Source of the DNA: Osmia lignaria lignaria
Lineage: Eukaryota > Arthropoda > Insecta > Hymenoptera > Megachilidae
Reading direction: 5' to 3'
Length of the DNA stretch: 64,000 bases
NCBI RefSeq assembly: GCF_051020975.1
Contig: NW_027478167.1
Span: 5,890,001 to 5,954,000 of the forward strand
Each line of letters begins with the position of its first letter. Within the stretch, counting starts at the first letter, position 1. Shown here piece by piece: positions 50,060 through 63,300 of the stretch. The translations under genes and the position numbers were made by a program. The notes under the pieces are model-generated. The model was given only the letters and a program-made list of their open reading frames with translations. It made no database searches and was not told the origin of the DNA.

Positions 50060-51669
50060 TGATCAAAAAATATCATAGAACATAAATTGTAGGAAACATA
50101 ATTCTCTACAAAAAAGGTCTCTTAACATTTTGCCATAGCTCGCTTCGTTTCCGAGATATTTGCAGATATATCTCAAGGGCAGGGGCCTGACGGACATATT
50201 TCGAGATATTTCTTCTTCTTGTTGTTCTTCTTCTGCACAGCTAAGCTGGAAGTGGCATTTACAGCTCGCAATAGTGCAGAGTTATCTCAAAGAAAGGGGC
50301 CACGGTGTTTCTGTATCTCTATTATGTTGGTGCGGCTTCGGAACTTTTAAATATCTTGATATATCTCGAGAACTACGCATCTGATCAAAAAATATCATAG
50401 AACATAAAAAGTAGGAAACTTAGTTCTCTACAAAAAAGGTCTCTTAACATTTTGCCATAGCTCTCTTCGTTTCCGAGATATTTGCAGATTTATCTCAAGG
50501 GAAGGGGCCTGACGGACATATTTCGAGATACTTCTTCTTCTTGTTGTTCTTCTTCTGCACAGCTAAGCTGGAAGTGGCATTTGCAGCTCGCAATAGTGCA
50601 GAGTTATCTCAAAGAAAGGGGCCACGGTGTTTCTGTATCTCTATTATGTTGGTGCGGCTGCGGAACTTTTAAATATCTTAATATATCTCGAGAACTGCGC
50701 ATCTGATCAAAAAATATCATAGAACATAAAAAGTAGGAAACTTAATTCTCTACAAAAAAGGTCTCTTAACATTTTGCCATAGCTCGCTTCGTTTCCGAGA
50801 TATTTGCAGATTTATCTCAAGGGAAGGGGCCTCACGGACATATTTCGAGATACTTCTTCTTCTTGTTGTTCTTCTTCTGCACAGCTAAGCTGGAAGTGGC
50901 ATTTGCAGCTCGCAATAGTGCAGAGTTATCTCAACGAAAGGGGCCACGGTGTTTCTGTATCTCTATTATGTTGGTGCGGCTTCGGAACTTTTAAATATCT
51001 TAATATATCTCGAGAACTACGCATCTGATCAAAAAATATCATAGAACATAAAAAGTAGGAAACTTAATTCTCTACAAAAAAGGTCTCTTAACATTTTGCC
51101 ATAGCTCGCTTCGTTTCCGAGATATTTGCAGATTTATCTCAGGGGAAGGGGCCTCACGGACATATTTCGAGATATTTCTTCTTCTTGTTGTTCTTCTTCT
51201 GCACAGCTAAGCTGGAAGTGGCATTTGCAGCTCGCAATAGTGCAGAGATATCTCAAAGAAAGGGGCCACGGTGTTTCTGTATCTCTATTATGTTGGTGCG
51301 GCTTCGGAACTTTTAAATATCTTGATATATCTCGAGAACTACGCGTCTGATCAAAAAATATCATAGAACATAAAAAGTAGGAAACATAATTCTGTACAAA
51401 AAAGGTCTCCAAACATTTTGCCATAGCTCGCTTCGTTTCCGAGATATTTGCAGATTTATCTCAAGGGAAGGGGCCTGACGGACATATTTCGAGATATTTC
51501 TTCTTCTTGTTGTTCTTCTTCTGCACAGCTAAGCTGGAAGTGGCATTTGCGGCTCGCACTAGTGCAGAGTTATCTCAAAGAAAGGGGCCACGGTGTTTCT
51601 GTATCTCTATTATGTTGGTGCGGCTTCGGAACTTTTAAATATCTTGATATATCTCGAGAACTACGCTTC

Positions 51670-52635
51670 TGATCAAAAAATATCATAGAACATAAATTGT
51701 AGGAAACATAATTCTCTACAAAAAAGGTCTCTTAAGATTTTGCCATAGCTCGTTTCGTTTCCGAGATATTTGCAGATATATCTCAAGGGAAGGGGCCTGA
51801 CGGACATATTTCGAGATATTTCTTCTTCTTGTTGTTCTTCTTCTGCACAGCTAAACTGGAAGTGGCATTTCCAGCTCGCAATAGTGCAGAGGTATCTCAA
51901 AGAATGGGGCCACGGTGTTTCTGTATCTCTATTATGTTGTTGCGGCTTCGGAACTTTTAAATATCTTGATATATCTCGAGAACTACGCATCTGATCAAAA
52001 AATATCATAGAACATAAAAAGTAGGTAACTTAATTCTCTACAAAAAAGGTCTCTTAACATTTTGCCATAGCTCGCTTCGTTTCCGAGATATGTGCAGATA
52101 TATCTCAAGGGAAGGGGCCTGACGGACATATTTCGAGATATTTCTTCTTCTTGTTGTTCTTCTTCTGCACAGCTAAACTGGAAGTGGCATTTCCAGCTCG
52201 CAATAGTGCAGAGGTATCTCAAAGAATGGGGCCACGGTGTTTCTGTATCTCTATTATGTTGTTGCGGCTTCGGAACTTTTAAATATCTTGATATATCTCG
52301 AGAACTACGCATCTGATCAAAAAATATCATAGAACATAAAAAGTAGGTAACTTAATTCTCTACAAAAAAGGTCTCTCAACATTTTGCCATAGCTCGCTTC
52401 GTTTCCGAGATATTTGCAGATTCAGCTCAAAGGAACTGGCCTGACGGACATATTTCGAGATATTTCTTCTTCTTGTTGTTCTTCCTCTGCACAGCTAAGC
52501 TGGAAGTGGCATTTGCAGCTCGCAATACTGCAGAGTTATCTCAAAGAAAGGGGCCACGGTGTTTCTGTATCTCTATTATGTTGGTGCGGCTTCGGAACTT
52601 TTAAATATCTTGATATATCTCGAGAACTACGCTTC
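51670..52635 (+). repeat. Trimer higher-order repeat, copy 1 (966 bp)
   Basis: Unit A (51670): AAATTGT start, TTAAGATTTTGCC, GCAGAGGTATC, GTTGTTGCGG. Unit B (51992): AGTAGGTAAC, GAGATATGTGCAG, otherwise the same central markers as A. Unit C (52314): ATTCAGCTCAAAGGAACTGG, TTCCTCTGC, AATACTGCAG. A and B share CAAAGAATGGGG. Confidence 0.93.
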
Positions 52636-53601
52636 TGATCAAAAAATATCATAGAACATAAATTGTAGGAAACATAATTCTCTACAAAAAAGGTCTCTTA
52701 AGATTTTGCCATAGCTCGTTTCGTTTCCGAGATATTTGCAGATATATCTCAAGGGAAGGGGCCTGACGGACATATTTCGAGATATTTCTTCTTCTTGTTG
52801 TTCTTCTTCTGCACAGCTAAACTGGAAGTGGCATTTCCAGCTCGCAATAGTGCAGAGGTATCTCAAAGAATGGGGCCACGGTGTTTCTGTATCTCTATTA
52901 TGTTGTTGCGGCTTCGGAACTTTTAAATATCTTGATATATCTCGAGAACTACGCATCTGATCAAAAAATATCATAGAACATAAAAAGTAGGTAACTTAAT
53001 TCTCTACAAAAAAGGTCTCTTAACATTTTGCCATAGCTCGCTTCGTTTCCGAGATATGTGCAGATATATCTCAAGGGAAGGGGCCTGACGGACATATTTC
53101 GAGATATTTCTTCTTCTTGTTGTTCTTCTTCTGCACAGCTAAACTGGAAGTGGCATTTCCAGCTCGCAATAGTGCAGAGGTATCTCAAAGAATGGGGCCA
53201 CGGTGTTTCTGTATCTCTATTATGTTGTTGCGGCTTCGGAACTTTTAAATATCTTGATATATCTCGAGAACTACGCATCTGATCAAAAAATATCATAGAA
53301 CATAAAAAGTAGGTAACTTAATTCTCTACAAAAAAGGTCTCTCAACATTTTGCCATAGCTCGCTTCGTTTCCGAGATATTTGCAGATTCAGCTCAAAGGA
53401 ACTGGCCTGACGGACATATTTCGAGATATTTCTTCTTCTTGTTGTTCTTCCTCTGCACAGCTAAGCTGGAAGTGGCATTTGCAGCTCGCAATACTGCAGA
53501 GTTATCTCAAAGAAAGGGGCCACGGTGTTTCTGTATCTCTATTATGTTGGTGCGGCTTCGGAACTTTTAAATATCTTGATATATCTCGAGAACTACGCTT
53601 C
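52636..53601 (+). repeat. Trimer higher-order repeat, copy 2 (966 bp)
   Basis: Units A, B and C as in copy 1. Reading the two copies side by side I found no differing base. Confidence 0.93.
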
Positions 53602-54245
53602 TGATCAAAAAATATCATAGAACATAAATTGTAGGAAACATAATTCTCTACAAAAAAGGTCTCTTAAGATTTTGCCATAGCTCGTTTCGTTTCCGAGATA
53701 TTTGCAGATATATCTCAAGGGAAGGGGCCTGACGGACATATTTCGAGATATTTCTTCTTCTTGTTGTTCTTCTTCTGCACAGCTAAACTGGAAGTGGCAT
53801 TTCCAGCTCGCAATAGTGCAGAGGTATCTCAAAGAATGGGGCCACGGTGTTTCTGTATCTCTATTATGTTGTTGCGGCTTCGGAACTTTTAAATATCTTG
53901 ATATATCTCGAGAACTACGCATCTGATCAAAAAATATCATAGAACATAAAAAGTAGGTAACTTAATTCTCTACAAAAAAGGTCTCTTAACATTTTGCCAT
54001 AGCTCGCTTCGTTTCCGAGATATGTGCAGATATATCTCAAGGGAAGGGGCCTGACGGACATATTTCGAGATATTTCTTCTTCTTGTTGTTCTTCTTCTGC
54101 ACAGCTAAACTGGAAGTGGCATTTCCAGCTCGCAATAGTGCAGAGGTATCTCAAAGAATGGGGCCACGGTGTTTCTGTATCTCTATTATGTTGTTGCGGC
54201 TTCGGAACTTTTAAATATCTTGATATATCTCGAGAACTACGCATC
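53602..54245 (+). repeat. Trimer higher-order repeat, copy 3, partial (644 bp)
   Basis: Units A and B only. The next unit (54246) starts like B (AGGTAAC, ATATGTGCAG) and then switches to a GCGGCTCGCACTAG type, so the repeat ends inside a hybrid monomer. Copies of unit C reappear alone at 54568, 55212 and 59397. Confidence 0.92.
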
Positions 54246-57143
54246 TGATCAAAAAATATCATAGAACATAAAAAGTAGGTAACTTAATTCTCTACAAAAA
54301 AGGTCTCTTAACATTTTGCCATAGCTCGCTTCGTTTCCGAGATATGTGCAGATTTATCGCAAGGGAAGGGGCCTGACGGACATATTTCGAGATATTTCTT
54401 CTTCCTGTTGTTCTTCTTCTGCACAGCTAAGCTGGAAGTGGCATTTGCGGCTCGCACTAGTGCAGAGTTATCTCAAAGAAACGGGCCACGGTGTTTCTGA
54501 ATCTCTATTATGTTGGTGCGGCTTCGGAACTTTTAAATATCTCGACATATCTCGAAAACTACGCTTCTGATCAAAAAATATCATAGAACATAAATTGTAG
54601 GAAACATAATTCTCTACAAAAAACGTCTCTCAACATTTTGCCATAGCTCGCTTCGTTTCCGAGATATTTGCAGATTCAGCTCAAAGGAACTGGCCTGACG
54701 GACATATTTCGAGATATTTCTTCTTCTTGTTGTTCTTCCTCTGCACAGCTAAGCTGGAAGTGGCATTTGCAGCTCGCAATACTGCAGAGTTATCTCAAAG
54801 AAAGGGGCCACGGTGTTTCTGTATCTCTATTATGTTGGTGCGGCTTCGGAACTTTTAAATATCTTGATATATCTCGAGAACTACGCATCTGATCAAAAAA
54901 TATCATAGAAAATAAAAAGTAGGACACTTAATTCTCTACAAAAAAGGTCTCTTAACATTTTGCCATAGCTCGCTTCGTTTCCGAGATATTTGCAGATTTA
55001 TCTCAAGGGAAGGGGCCTGACGGACATATTTCGAGATATTTCTTCTTCTTGTTGTTCTTCTTCTGCACAGCTAAGCTGGAAGTGGCATTTGCAGGTCGCA
55101 ATAGTGCAGAGTTATCTGAAAGAAAGGGGCCACGGTGTTTCTGTATCTCTATTATGTTGGTGCGGCTTCGGAACTTTTAAATATCTTGATATATCTCGAG
55201 AACTACGCTTCTGATCAAAAAATATCATAGAACATAAAAAGTAGGTAACTTAATACTCTACAAAAAAGGTCTCCTAACATTTTGCCATAGCTCGCTTCGT
55301 TTCCGAGATATTTGCAGATTCAGCTCAAAGGAACTGGCCTGACGGACATATTTCGAGATATTTCTTCTTCTTGTTGTTCTTCCTCTGCACAGCTAAGCTG
55401 GAAGTGGCATTTGCAGCTCGCAATACTGCAGAGTTATCTCAAAGAAAGGGGCCACGGTGTTTCTGTATCTCTATTATGTTGGTGCGGCTTCGGAACTTTT
55501 AAATATCTTGATATATCTCGAGAACTACGCATCTGATCAAATAATATCATAGAACATAATAAGTAGGAAACTTAATTCTCTACAAGTAAGGTCTCTTAAC
55601 ATTTTGCCATAGCTCGCTTCGTTTCCGAGATATTTGCAGATTTATCTCAAGGGAAGGGTCCTAACGGACATATTTCGAGATATTTCTTCTTCTTGTTGTT
55701 CTTCTTCTGCACAGCTAAACTGGAAGTGGCATTTCCAGCTCGCAATAGTGCAGAGTTATCCCGAAGAAAGGGGCCACGGTGTTTCTGAATCTGTATTATG
55801 TTGGTGCGGCTTCGGAACTTTTAAATATCTCGATATATCTCGAAAACTGCGCTTCTGATCAAAAAATATCATAGACCATAAATTGTAGGAAAGATAATTC
55901 TCTACAAAAAAGGTCTCTCAACATTTTGCCATAGCTCGCTTCGTTTCCGAGATATTTGCAGATTTATCTCAAGGGAAGGGTCCTGACGGACATATTTCGG
56001 GATATTTCTTCTTCTTGTTGTTCTTCTTCTGCACAGCTAAACTGGAAGTGGCATTTCCAGCTCGCAATAGTGCAGAGTTATCTCAAAGAAAGGGGCCACG
56101 GTGTTTCTGTATCTCTATTATGTTGGTGCGGCTTCGGAACTTTTAAATATCTCGATATATCTCGAAAACTACGCTTCTGATCAAAAAATATCATAGAACA
56201 TAAATTGTAGGAAACATAATTCTCTACAAAAAACGTCTCTTAACATTTTGCCATAGCTCGCTTCGTTTCCGAGATATTTGCAGATTTATCTCAAGGGAAG
56301 GGGCCTGACGGACATATTTCGAGATATTTCTTCTTCTTGTTGTTCTTCTTCTGCAGAGCTATGCTGGAAGTGGCATTTGCAGCTCGCAATAGTGCAGAGT
56401 TATCTCAAAGAAAGGGGCCACGGTGTTTCTGTATCTCTATTATGTTGGTGCGGCTTCGGAACTTTTAAATATCTTGATATATCTCGAGAACTACGCATCT
56501 GATCAAAAAATATCATAGAACATAAAAAGTAGCAAACTTAATTCTCCACAAAAAAGGTCTCTTAACATTTTGCCATAGCTCGCTTCGTTTCCGAGATATT
56601 TTCAGATTTATCTCAAGGGAAGGGGCCTGACGGACATGTTTCGAGGAATTTCTTCTTCATGTTGTTCTTCTTCTGCACAGCTAAACTGGAAGTGGCATTT
56701 CCAGCTCGCAATAGTGCAGAGTTATCTCAAAGAAAGGGGCCACGGTGTTTCTGTATCTCTATTATGTTGGTGCGGCTTCGGAACTTTTAAATATCTCGAT
56801 ATATCTCGAAAACTACGCTTCTGATCAAAAAATATCATAGAACATTAACTGTAGGAAACATAATTCTCTACAAATAAAGTGTCTTAACATTTTGCCATAG
56901 CTCGCTTCGTTTCCGAGATATTTGCAGATTTATCTCAAGGGAAGGGGCCTGACGGACATGTTTCGAGATATTTCTTCTTCTTGTTGTTCTTCTTCTGCAC
57001 AGCTAAACTGGAAGTGGCATTTCCAGCTCGCAATAGTGCAGAGTTATCTCAAAGAAAGGGGCCACGGTGTTTCTGTATCTCTATTATGTTGGTGCGGCTT
57101 CGGAACTTTTAAATATCTTGATATATCTCGAGAACTACGCATC

Positions 57144-58108
57144 TGATCAAAAAATATCATACAACATAAATAGTAGGAAACTTAATTCTCTACAAAAAAG
57201 GTCTCTTAACATTTTGCCATAGCTCGCTTCGTTTCCGAGATATTTGCAGATTTATCTCAAGGGAAGGGGCCTGACGGACATATTTCGAGATATTTCTTCT
57301 TCTTGTTGTTCTTCTTCTGCAGAGCTATGCTGGAAGTGGCATTTGCAGCTCGCAATAGTGCAGAGTTATCTCAAAAAAGGGGCCACGGTGTTTCTGTATC
57401 TCTATTATGTTGGTGCGGCTTCGGAACTTTTAAATATCTTGATATATCTCGAGAACTACGCATCTGATCAAAAAATATCATAGAACATAAAAAGTAGCAA
57501 ACTTAATTCTCCACAAAAAAGGTCTCTTAACATTTTGCCATAGCTCGCTTCGTTTCCGAGATATTTTCAGATTTATCTCAAGGGAAGGGGCCTGACGGAC
57601 ACGTTTCGAGATATTTCTTCTTCTTGTTGTTCTTCTTCTGCACAGCTAAGCTGGAAGTGGCATTTCCAGCTCGCAATAGTGCAGAGTTATCTCAAAGAAA
57701 GGGGCCACGGTGTTTCTGTATCTCTATTATGTTGGTGCGGCTTCGGAACTTTTAAATATCTCGATATATCTCGAAAACTACGCTTCTGATCAAAAAATAT
57801 CATAGAACATAAATTGTAGGAAACATAATTGTCTACAAAAAAGGTCTCTTAATATTTTGCGATAGCTCGCTTCATTTCCGAGATATTTGCAGATACATCT
57901 CAAGGGAAGGGGCCTGACGGACATATTTCGAGATATTTCTTCTTCTTGTTGTTCTTCTTCTGCACAGCTAAGCTGGAAGTGGCATTTGCAGCTCGGAATA
58001 GTGCAGAGTTATCTCAAAGAAAGGGGCCACGGTGTTTCTGTATCTCTATTATGTTGGTGCGGCTTCGGAACTTTTAAATATCTCGATATATCTCGAAAAC
58101 TACGCTTC
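57144..58108 (+). repeat. Second trimer higher-order repeat, copy 1 (965 bp)
   Basis: Units: CTGCAGAGCTATGCTGG type (321 bp, one A or G lost in CTCAAAAAAGGGG), GAGATATTTTCAG type, GATACATCTC type with GCTCGGAATAG. The first two types also occur just upstream at 56178-56821. Confidence 0.83.
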
Positions 58109-59074
58109 TGATCAAAAAATATCATAGAACATAAATTGTAGGAAACATAATTCTCTACAAAAAACGTCTCTTAACATTTTGCCATAGCTCGCTTCGTTTC
58201 CGAGATATTTGCAGATTTATCTCAAGGGAAGGGGCCTGACGGACATATTTCGAGATATTTCTTCTTCTTGTTGTTCTTCTTCTGCAGAGCTATGCTGGAA
58301 GTGGCATTTGCAGCTCGCAATAGTGCAGAGTTATCTCAAAGAAAGGGGCCACGGTGTTTCTGTATCTCTATTATGTTGGTGCGGCTTCGGAACTTTTAAA
58401 TGTCTTGATATATCTCGAGAACTACGCATCTGATCAAAAAATATCATAGAACATAAAAAGTAGCAAACTTAATTCTCCACAAAAAAGGTCTCTTAACATT
58501 TTGCCATAGCTCGCTTCGTTTCCGAGATATTTTCATATTTATCTCAAGGGAAGGGGCCTGACGGACATGTTTCGAGGAATTTCTTCTTCTTGTTGTTCTT
58601 CTTCTGCACAGCTAAACTGGAAGTGGCATTTCCAGCTCGCAATAGTGCAGAGTTATCTCAAAGAAAGGGGCCACGGTGTTTCGGTATCTCAATTATGTTG
58701 GTGCGGCTTCGGAACTTTTAAATATCTCGATATATCTCGAAAACTACGCTTCTGATCAAAAAATATCATAGAACATAAATTGTAGGAAACATAATTGTCT
58801 ACAAAAAAGGTCTCTTAATATTTTGCGATAGCTCGCTTCGTTTCCGAGATATTTGCAGATACATCTCAAGGGAAGGGGCCTGACGGACATATTTCGAGAT
58901 ATTTCTTCTTCTTGTTGTTCTTCTTCTGCACAGCTAAGCTGGAAGTGGCATTTGCAGCTCGGAATAGTGCAGAGTTATCTCAAAGAAAGGGGCCACGGTG
59001 TTTGTGTATCTCTATTATGTTGGTGCGGCTTCAGAACTTTTAAATATCTCGATATATCTCGAAAACTACGCTTC
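58109..59074 (+). repeat. Second trimer higher-order repeat, copy 2 (966 bp)
   Basis: Same three unit types as 57144-58108. Differences include the full-length CTCAAAGAAAGGGG, TTTTCATATTTATC and the GACATGTTTCGAGGAATTTC variant in the middle unit, which matches 56500-56821 rather than the first copy. Confidence 0.83.
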
Positions 59075-59718
59075 TGATCAAAAAATATCATAGAACATAA
59101 ATTGTAGGAAACATAATTCTCTACAAAAAACGTCTCTTAACATTTTGCCATAGCTCGCTTCGTTTCCGAGATATTTGCAGATTTATCTCAAGGGAAGGGG
59201 CCTGACGGACATATTTCGAGATATTTCTTCTTCCTGTTGTTCTTCTTCTGCACAGCTAAGCTGGAAGTGGCATTTGCGGCTCGCACTAGTGCAGAGTTAT
59301 CTCAAAGAAAGGGGCCACGGTGTTTCTGAATCTCTATTATGTTGGTGCGGCTTCGGAACTTTTAAATATCTCGACATATCTCGAAAACTACGCTTCTGAT
59401 CAAAAAATATCATAGAACATAAATTGTAGGAAACATAATTCTCTACAAAAAACTTCTCTCAACATTTTGCCATAGCTCGCTTCGTTTCCGAGATATTTGC
59501 AGATTCAGCTCAAAGGAACTGGCCTGACGGACATATTTCGAGATATTTCTTCTTCTTGTTGTTCTTCCTCTGCACAGCTAAGCTGGAAGTGGCATTTGCA
59601 GCTCGCAATACTGCAGAGTTATCTCAAAGAAAGGGGCCACGGTGTTTCTGTATCTCTATTATGTTGGTGCGGCTTCGGAACTTTTAAATATCTTGATATA
59701 TCTCGAGAACTACGCATC

Positions 59719-60039
59719 TGATCAAAAAATATCATAGAAAATAAAAAGTAGGACACTTAATTCTCTACAAAAGAGGTCTCTTAACATTTTGCCATAGCTC
59801 GCTTCGTTTCCGAGATATTTGCAGATTTATCTCAAGGGAAGGGGCCTGACGGACATATTTCGAGATATTTCTTCTTCTTGTTGTTCTTCTTCTGCAGAGC
59901 TATGCTGGAAGTGGCATTTGCAGCTCGCAATAGTGCAGAGTTATCTCAAAAAAGGGGCCACGGTGTTTCTGTATCTCTATTATGTTGGTGCGGCTTCGGA
60001 ACTTTTAAATATCTTGATATATCTCGAGAACTACGCATC
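59719..60039 (+). repeat. 321-bp monomer (CTATGCTGG type)
   Basis: Shares the single-base loss CTCAAAAAAGGGG with the unit at 57144, so the two are direct relatives. Its 5' end (GAAAATAAAAAGTAGGACAC) instead matches the unit at 54890, which makes it a hybrid of two lineages. Confidence 0.88.
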
Positions 60040-60361
60040 TGATCAAAAAATATCATAGAAGATAAAAAGTAGGAAACTTAATTCTCTACAAAAAAGGTCT
60101 CTTAACATTTTGCCATAGCTCGCTTCGTTTCCGAGATATTTGCAGATTTATCTCAAGGGAAGGGGCCTGACGGACATATTTCGAGATATTTCTTCTTCTT
60201 GTTGTTCTTCTTCTGCACAGCTAAGCTGGAAGTGGCATTTGCGGCTCGCACTAGTGCAGAGTTATCTCAAAGAAAGGGGCCACGGTGTTTCTGTATCTCT
60301 ATTATGTTGGTGCGGCTTCGGAACTTTTAAATATCTTGATATATCTCGAGAACTACGCATC

Positions 60362-63300
60362 TGATCAAAAAATATCATAGAAGATAAAAAGTAGGAAACT
60401 TAATTCTCTACAAAAAAGGTCTCTTAACATTTTCCCATAGCTGGCATCGTTTCCGAGATATTTGCAGATTTAGCTCAAGGGAAGGGGCCTGACGGACATA
60501 TCCGAGATATTTCTTCTTCTTGTTGTTCCTCTTCTGCACAGCTAAGCTGGAAGTGGCATTTGCAGCTCGCAATAGTGCAGAGTTATCTCAAAGAAAGAGG
60601 CCACGGTGTTTCTGTACCTCTATTATGTTGGTGCAGCTTCGGAACTTTTAAATATCTTGATATATCTCGAGAACTACGCATCTGATCAAAAAATATCATA
60701 GAACATAAAAAGTAGGAAACCTAATTTTCTACAAAAAAGGTCTCTTAACATTTTGCCGTAGCTCGCTTCGTTTCCGAGATATTTGCAGATTTATCTCAAG
60801 GGAAGGGGCCTGACGGACACATTTCGAAATATTTCTTCTTCTTGTTGTTCTTCTTCTGCACAGCTAAGCTGGAAGTGGCATTTGCAGCTCGCAATAGTGC
60901 AGAGTTATCTCAAAGAAAGGGGCCACGGTGTTTCTGTATCTCTATTATGTTGGTGCGGCTTCGGAACTTTTAAATATCTCGATATATCTCGAAAACTACG
61001 CTTCTGATCAAAAAATATCAGAGAACGTAAATTGTAGGAAACATAATTCTCTACAAAAAAGGTCTCTTAACATTTTGCCATAGCTCGCTTCGTTTCCGAG
61101 ATATTTGCAGATTTATCTCAAGGGAAGAGGCCTGACGGACATATTTCGAGATATTTCTCCTTCTTGCTGTTCTTCTTCTGCACAGCTAAGCTGGAAGTGG
61201 CATTTGCAGCTCGCAATAGTGCAGAGTTATCTCAAAGAAAGGGGCCACGGTGTTTCTGTATCTCTATTATGTTGGTGCGGCTTCGGAACTTTTAAATATC
61301 TTGATATATCCCGAGAACTACGCATCTGATCAAAAAATATCATAGAAGATAAATAGTAGGAAACTTAATTCTCTACAAAAAAGGTCTCTTAACATTTTGC
61401 CATAGCTCGCTTCGTTTCCGAGATATTTGCAGATTTATCTCAAGGGAAGGGGTCTGACGGACATATTTCGAGATATTTCTTCTTCTTGTTGTTCTTCTTC
61501 TGCACAGCTAAGCTCGAAGTGGCATTTGCAGCTCGCAATAGTGCAGAGTTATCTCAAAGAAAGGGGCCACGGTGTTTCTGTATCTCTATTATGTTGGTGC
61601 GGCTTCGGAACTTTTAAATATCTTGATATATCTTGAGAACTACGCATCTGATCAAAAAATATCATAGAACATAAAAAGTAGGAAACTTAATTCTCTACAA
61701 AAAAGGTCTCTTAACATTTTGCCATAGCTCGCTTCGTTTCCTAGATATTTGCAGATGTATCTCAAGGGAAGGGGTCTGACGGACATATTTCGAGATATTT
61801 CTTCTTCTTGTTGTTCTTCTTCTGCACAGCTAAGCTGGAAGTGGCATTTGCAGCTCGCAATAGTGCTGAGTTATCTCAAAGAAAGGGGCCACGGTGTTTC
61901 TGTACCTCTATTATGTTGGTGCGCCTTCGGAACTTTTAAATATCTTGATATATCTCGAGAACTACGCATCTGATCAAAAAATATCATAGAACATAAAAAG
62001 TAGGAAACTTAATTCTCTACAAAAAAGGTCTCTTAACATTTTCCCATAGCTGGCATCGTTTCCGAGATATTTGCAGATTTAGCTCAACGGAAGGGGCCTG
62101 ACGGACATATTCCGAGATATTTCGTCTTCTTGTTGTTCCTCTTCTGCACAGCTAAGCTGGAAGTGGCATTTGCAGCTCGCAATAGTGCAGAGTTATCTCA
62201 AAGAAAGAGGCCACGGTGTTTCTGTACCTCTATTATGTTGGTGCAGCTTCGGAACTTTTAAATATCTTGATATATCTCGAGAACTACGCATCTGATCAAA
62301 AAATATCATAGAACATAAAAAGTAGGAAACTTAATTCTCTACAAAAAAGGTCTCTTAACATTTTCCCATAGCTGGCATCGTTTCCGAGATATTTGCAGAT
62401 TTAGCTCAACGGAAGGGGCCTGACGGACATATTCCGAGATATTTCTTCTTCTTGTTGTTCCTCTTCTGCACAGCTAAGCTGGAAGTGGCATTTGCAGCTC
62501 GCAATAGTGCAGAGTTATCTCAAAGAAAGAGGCCACGGTGTTTCTGTACCTCTATTATGTTGGTGCAGCTTCGGAACTTTTAAATATCTTGATATATCTC
62601 GAGAACTACGCATCTGGTCAAAAAATATCATAGAACATAAAAAGTAGCAAACCTAATTTTCTACAAAAAAGGTCTCTTAACATTTTGCCGTAGCTCGCTT
62701 CGTTTCCGAGATATTTGCAGATTTATCTCAAGGGAAGGGGCCTGACGGACACATTTCGAAATATTTCTTCTTCTTGTTGTTCTTCTTCTGCACAGCTAAG
62801 CTGGAAGTGGCATTTGCAGCTCGCAATAGTGCAGAGTTATCTCAAAGAAAGGGGCCACGGTGTTTCTGTATCTCTATTATGTTGGTGCGGCTTTGGAACT
62901 TTTAAATATCTCGATATATCTCGAAAACTACGCTTCTGATAAAAAAATATCATAGAACATAAATTGTAGGAAACATAATTCTCTACAAAAAAGGTCTCTT
63001 AACATTTTCCCATAGCTGGCATCGTTTCCGAGATATTTGCAGATTTAGCTCAACGGAAGGGGCCTGACGGACATATTCCGAGATATTTCTTCTTCTTGTT
63101 GTTCCTCTTCTGCACAGCTAAACTGGAAGTGGCATTTCCAGCTCGCAATAGTGCAGAGTTATCTCAAAAAAAGGGGCCACGGTGTTTCTGTATCTCTATT
63201 ATGTTGGTGCGGCTTCGGAACTTTTAAATATCTTGATATATCTCGAGAACTACGCATCTGATCACAAAATATCACAGAAGATAAAAAGTGGGAAACTTAA

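Larger units (their letters stand above)
46519..51669 (+). repeat. Block VII: units 146-161, tetramer higher-order repeat region
   Basis: Four monomer types rotate: (a) TTCTCGTTG with AGCTGTAAGTGG, (b) GAGATACTTC with ATCTTAATATATC, (c) CCTCACGGACAT with GCAGAGATATC and ACGCGTCTG, (d) TTCTGTACAAAAAAGGTCTCC with GTGCACAGTT. Two full rounds lie at 46841-49416. Partial rounds follow at 49417-50059 and 50382-51669. Confidence 0.85.
54246..60361 (+). repeat. Block IX: units 170-188
   Basis: Contains isolated C-type units, two units with GGAAGGGTCCT, four units with CTGCAGAGCTATGCTGG (56178, 57144, 58109, 59719), units with GAGATATTTTCA and GACATGTTTCGAGG or GACACGTTTCGAG, and two GATACATCTC units with AGCTCGGAATAG. 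A segment at about 54360-55060 reappears at about 59190-59890. Confidence 0.75.

Noticed and set aside
51673..52330. Minus-strand ATG frames of 111 codons overlapping end to end in the trimer region
   Set aside because: They arise because this version of the monomer happens to lack stops on that strand. Successive frames are out of register and end once per unit, and the composition is that of translated satellite.
54890..54920. AATAAA polyadenylation signal in units at 54890 and 59719
   Set aside because: It arises from a C-to-A change in CATAAA in two related monomers, with no transcript unit to end.
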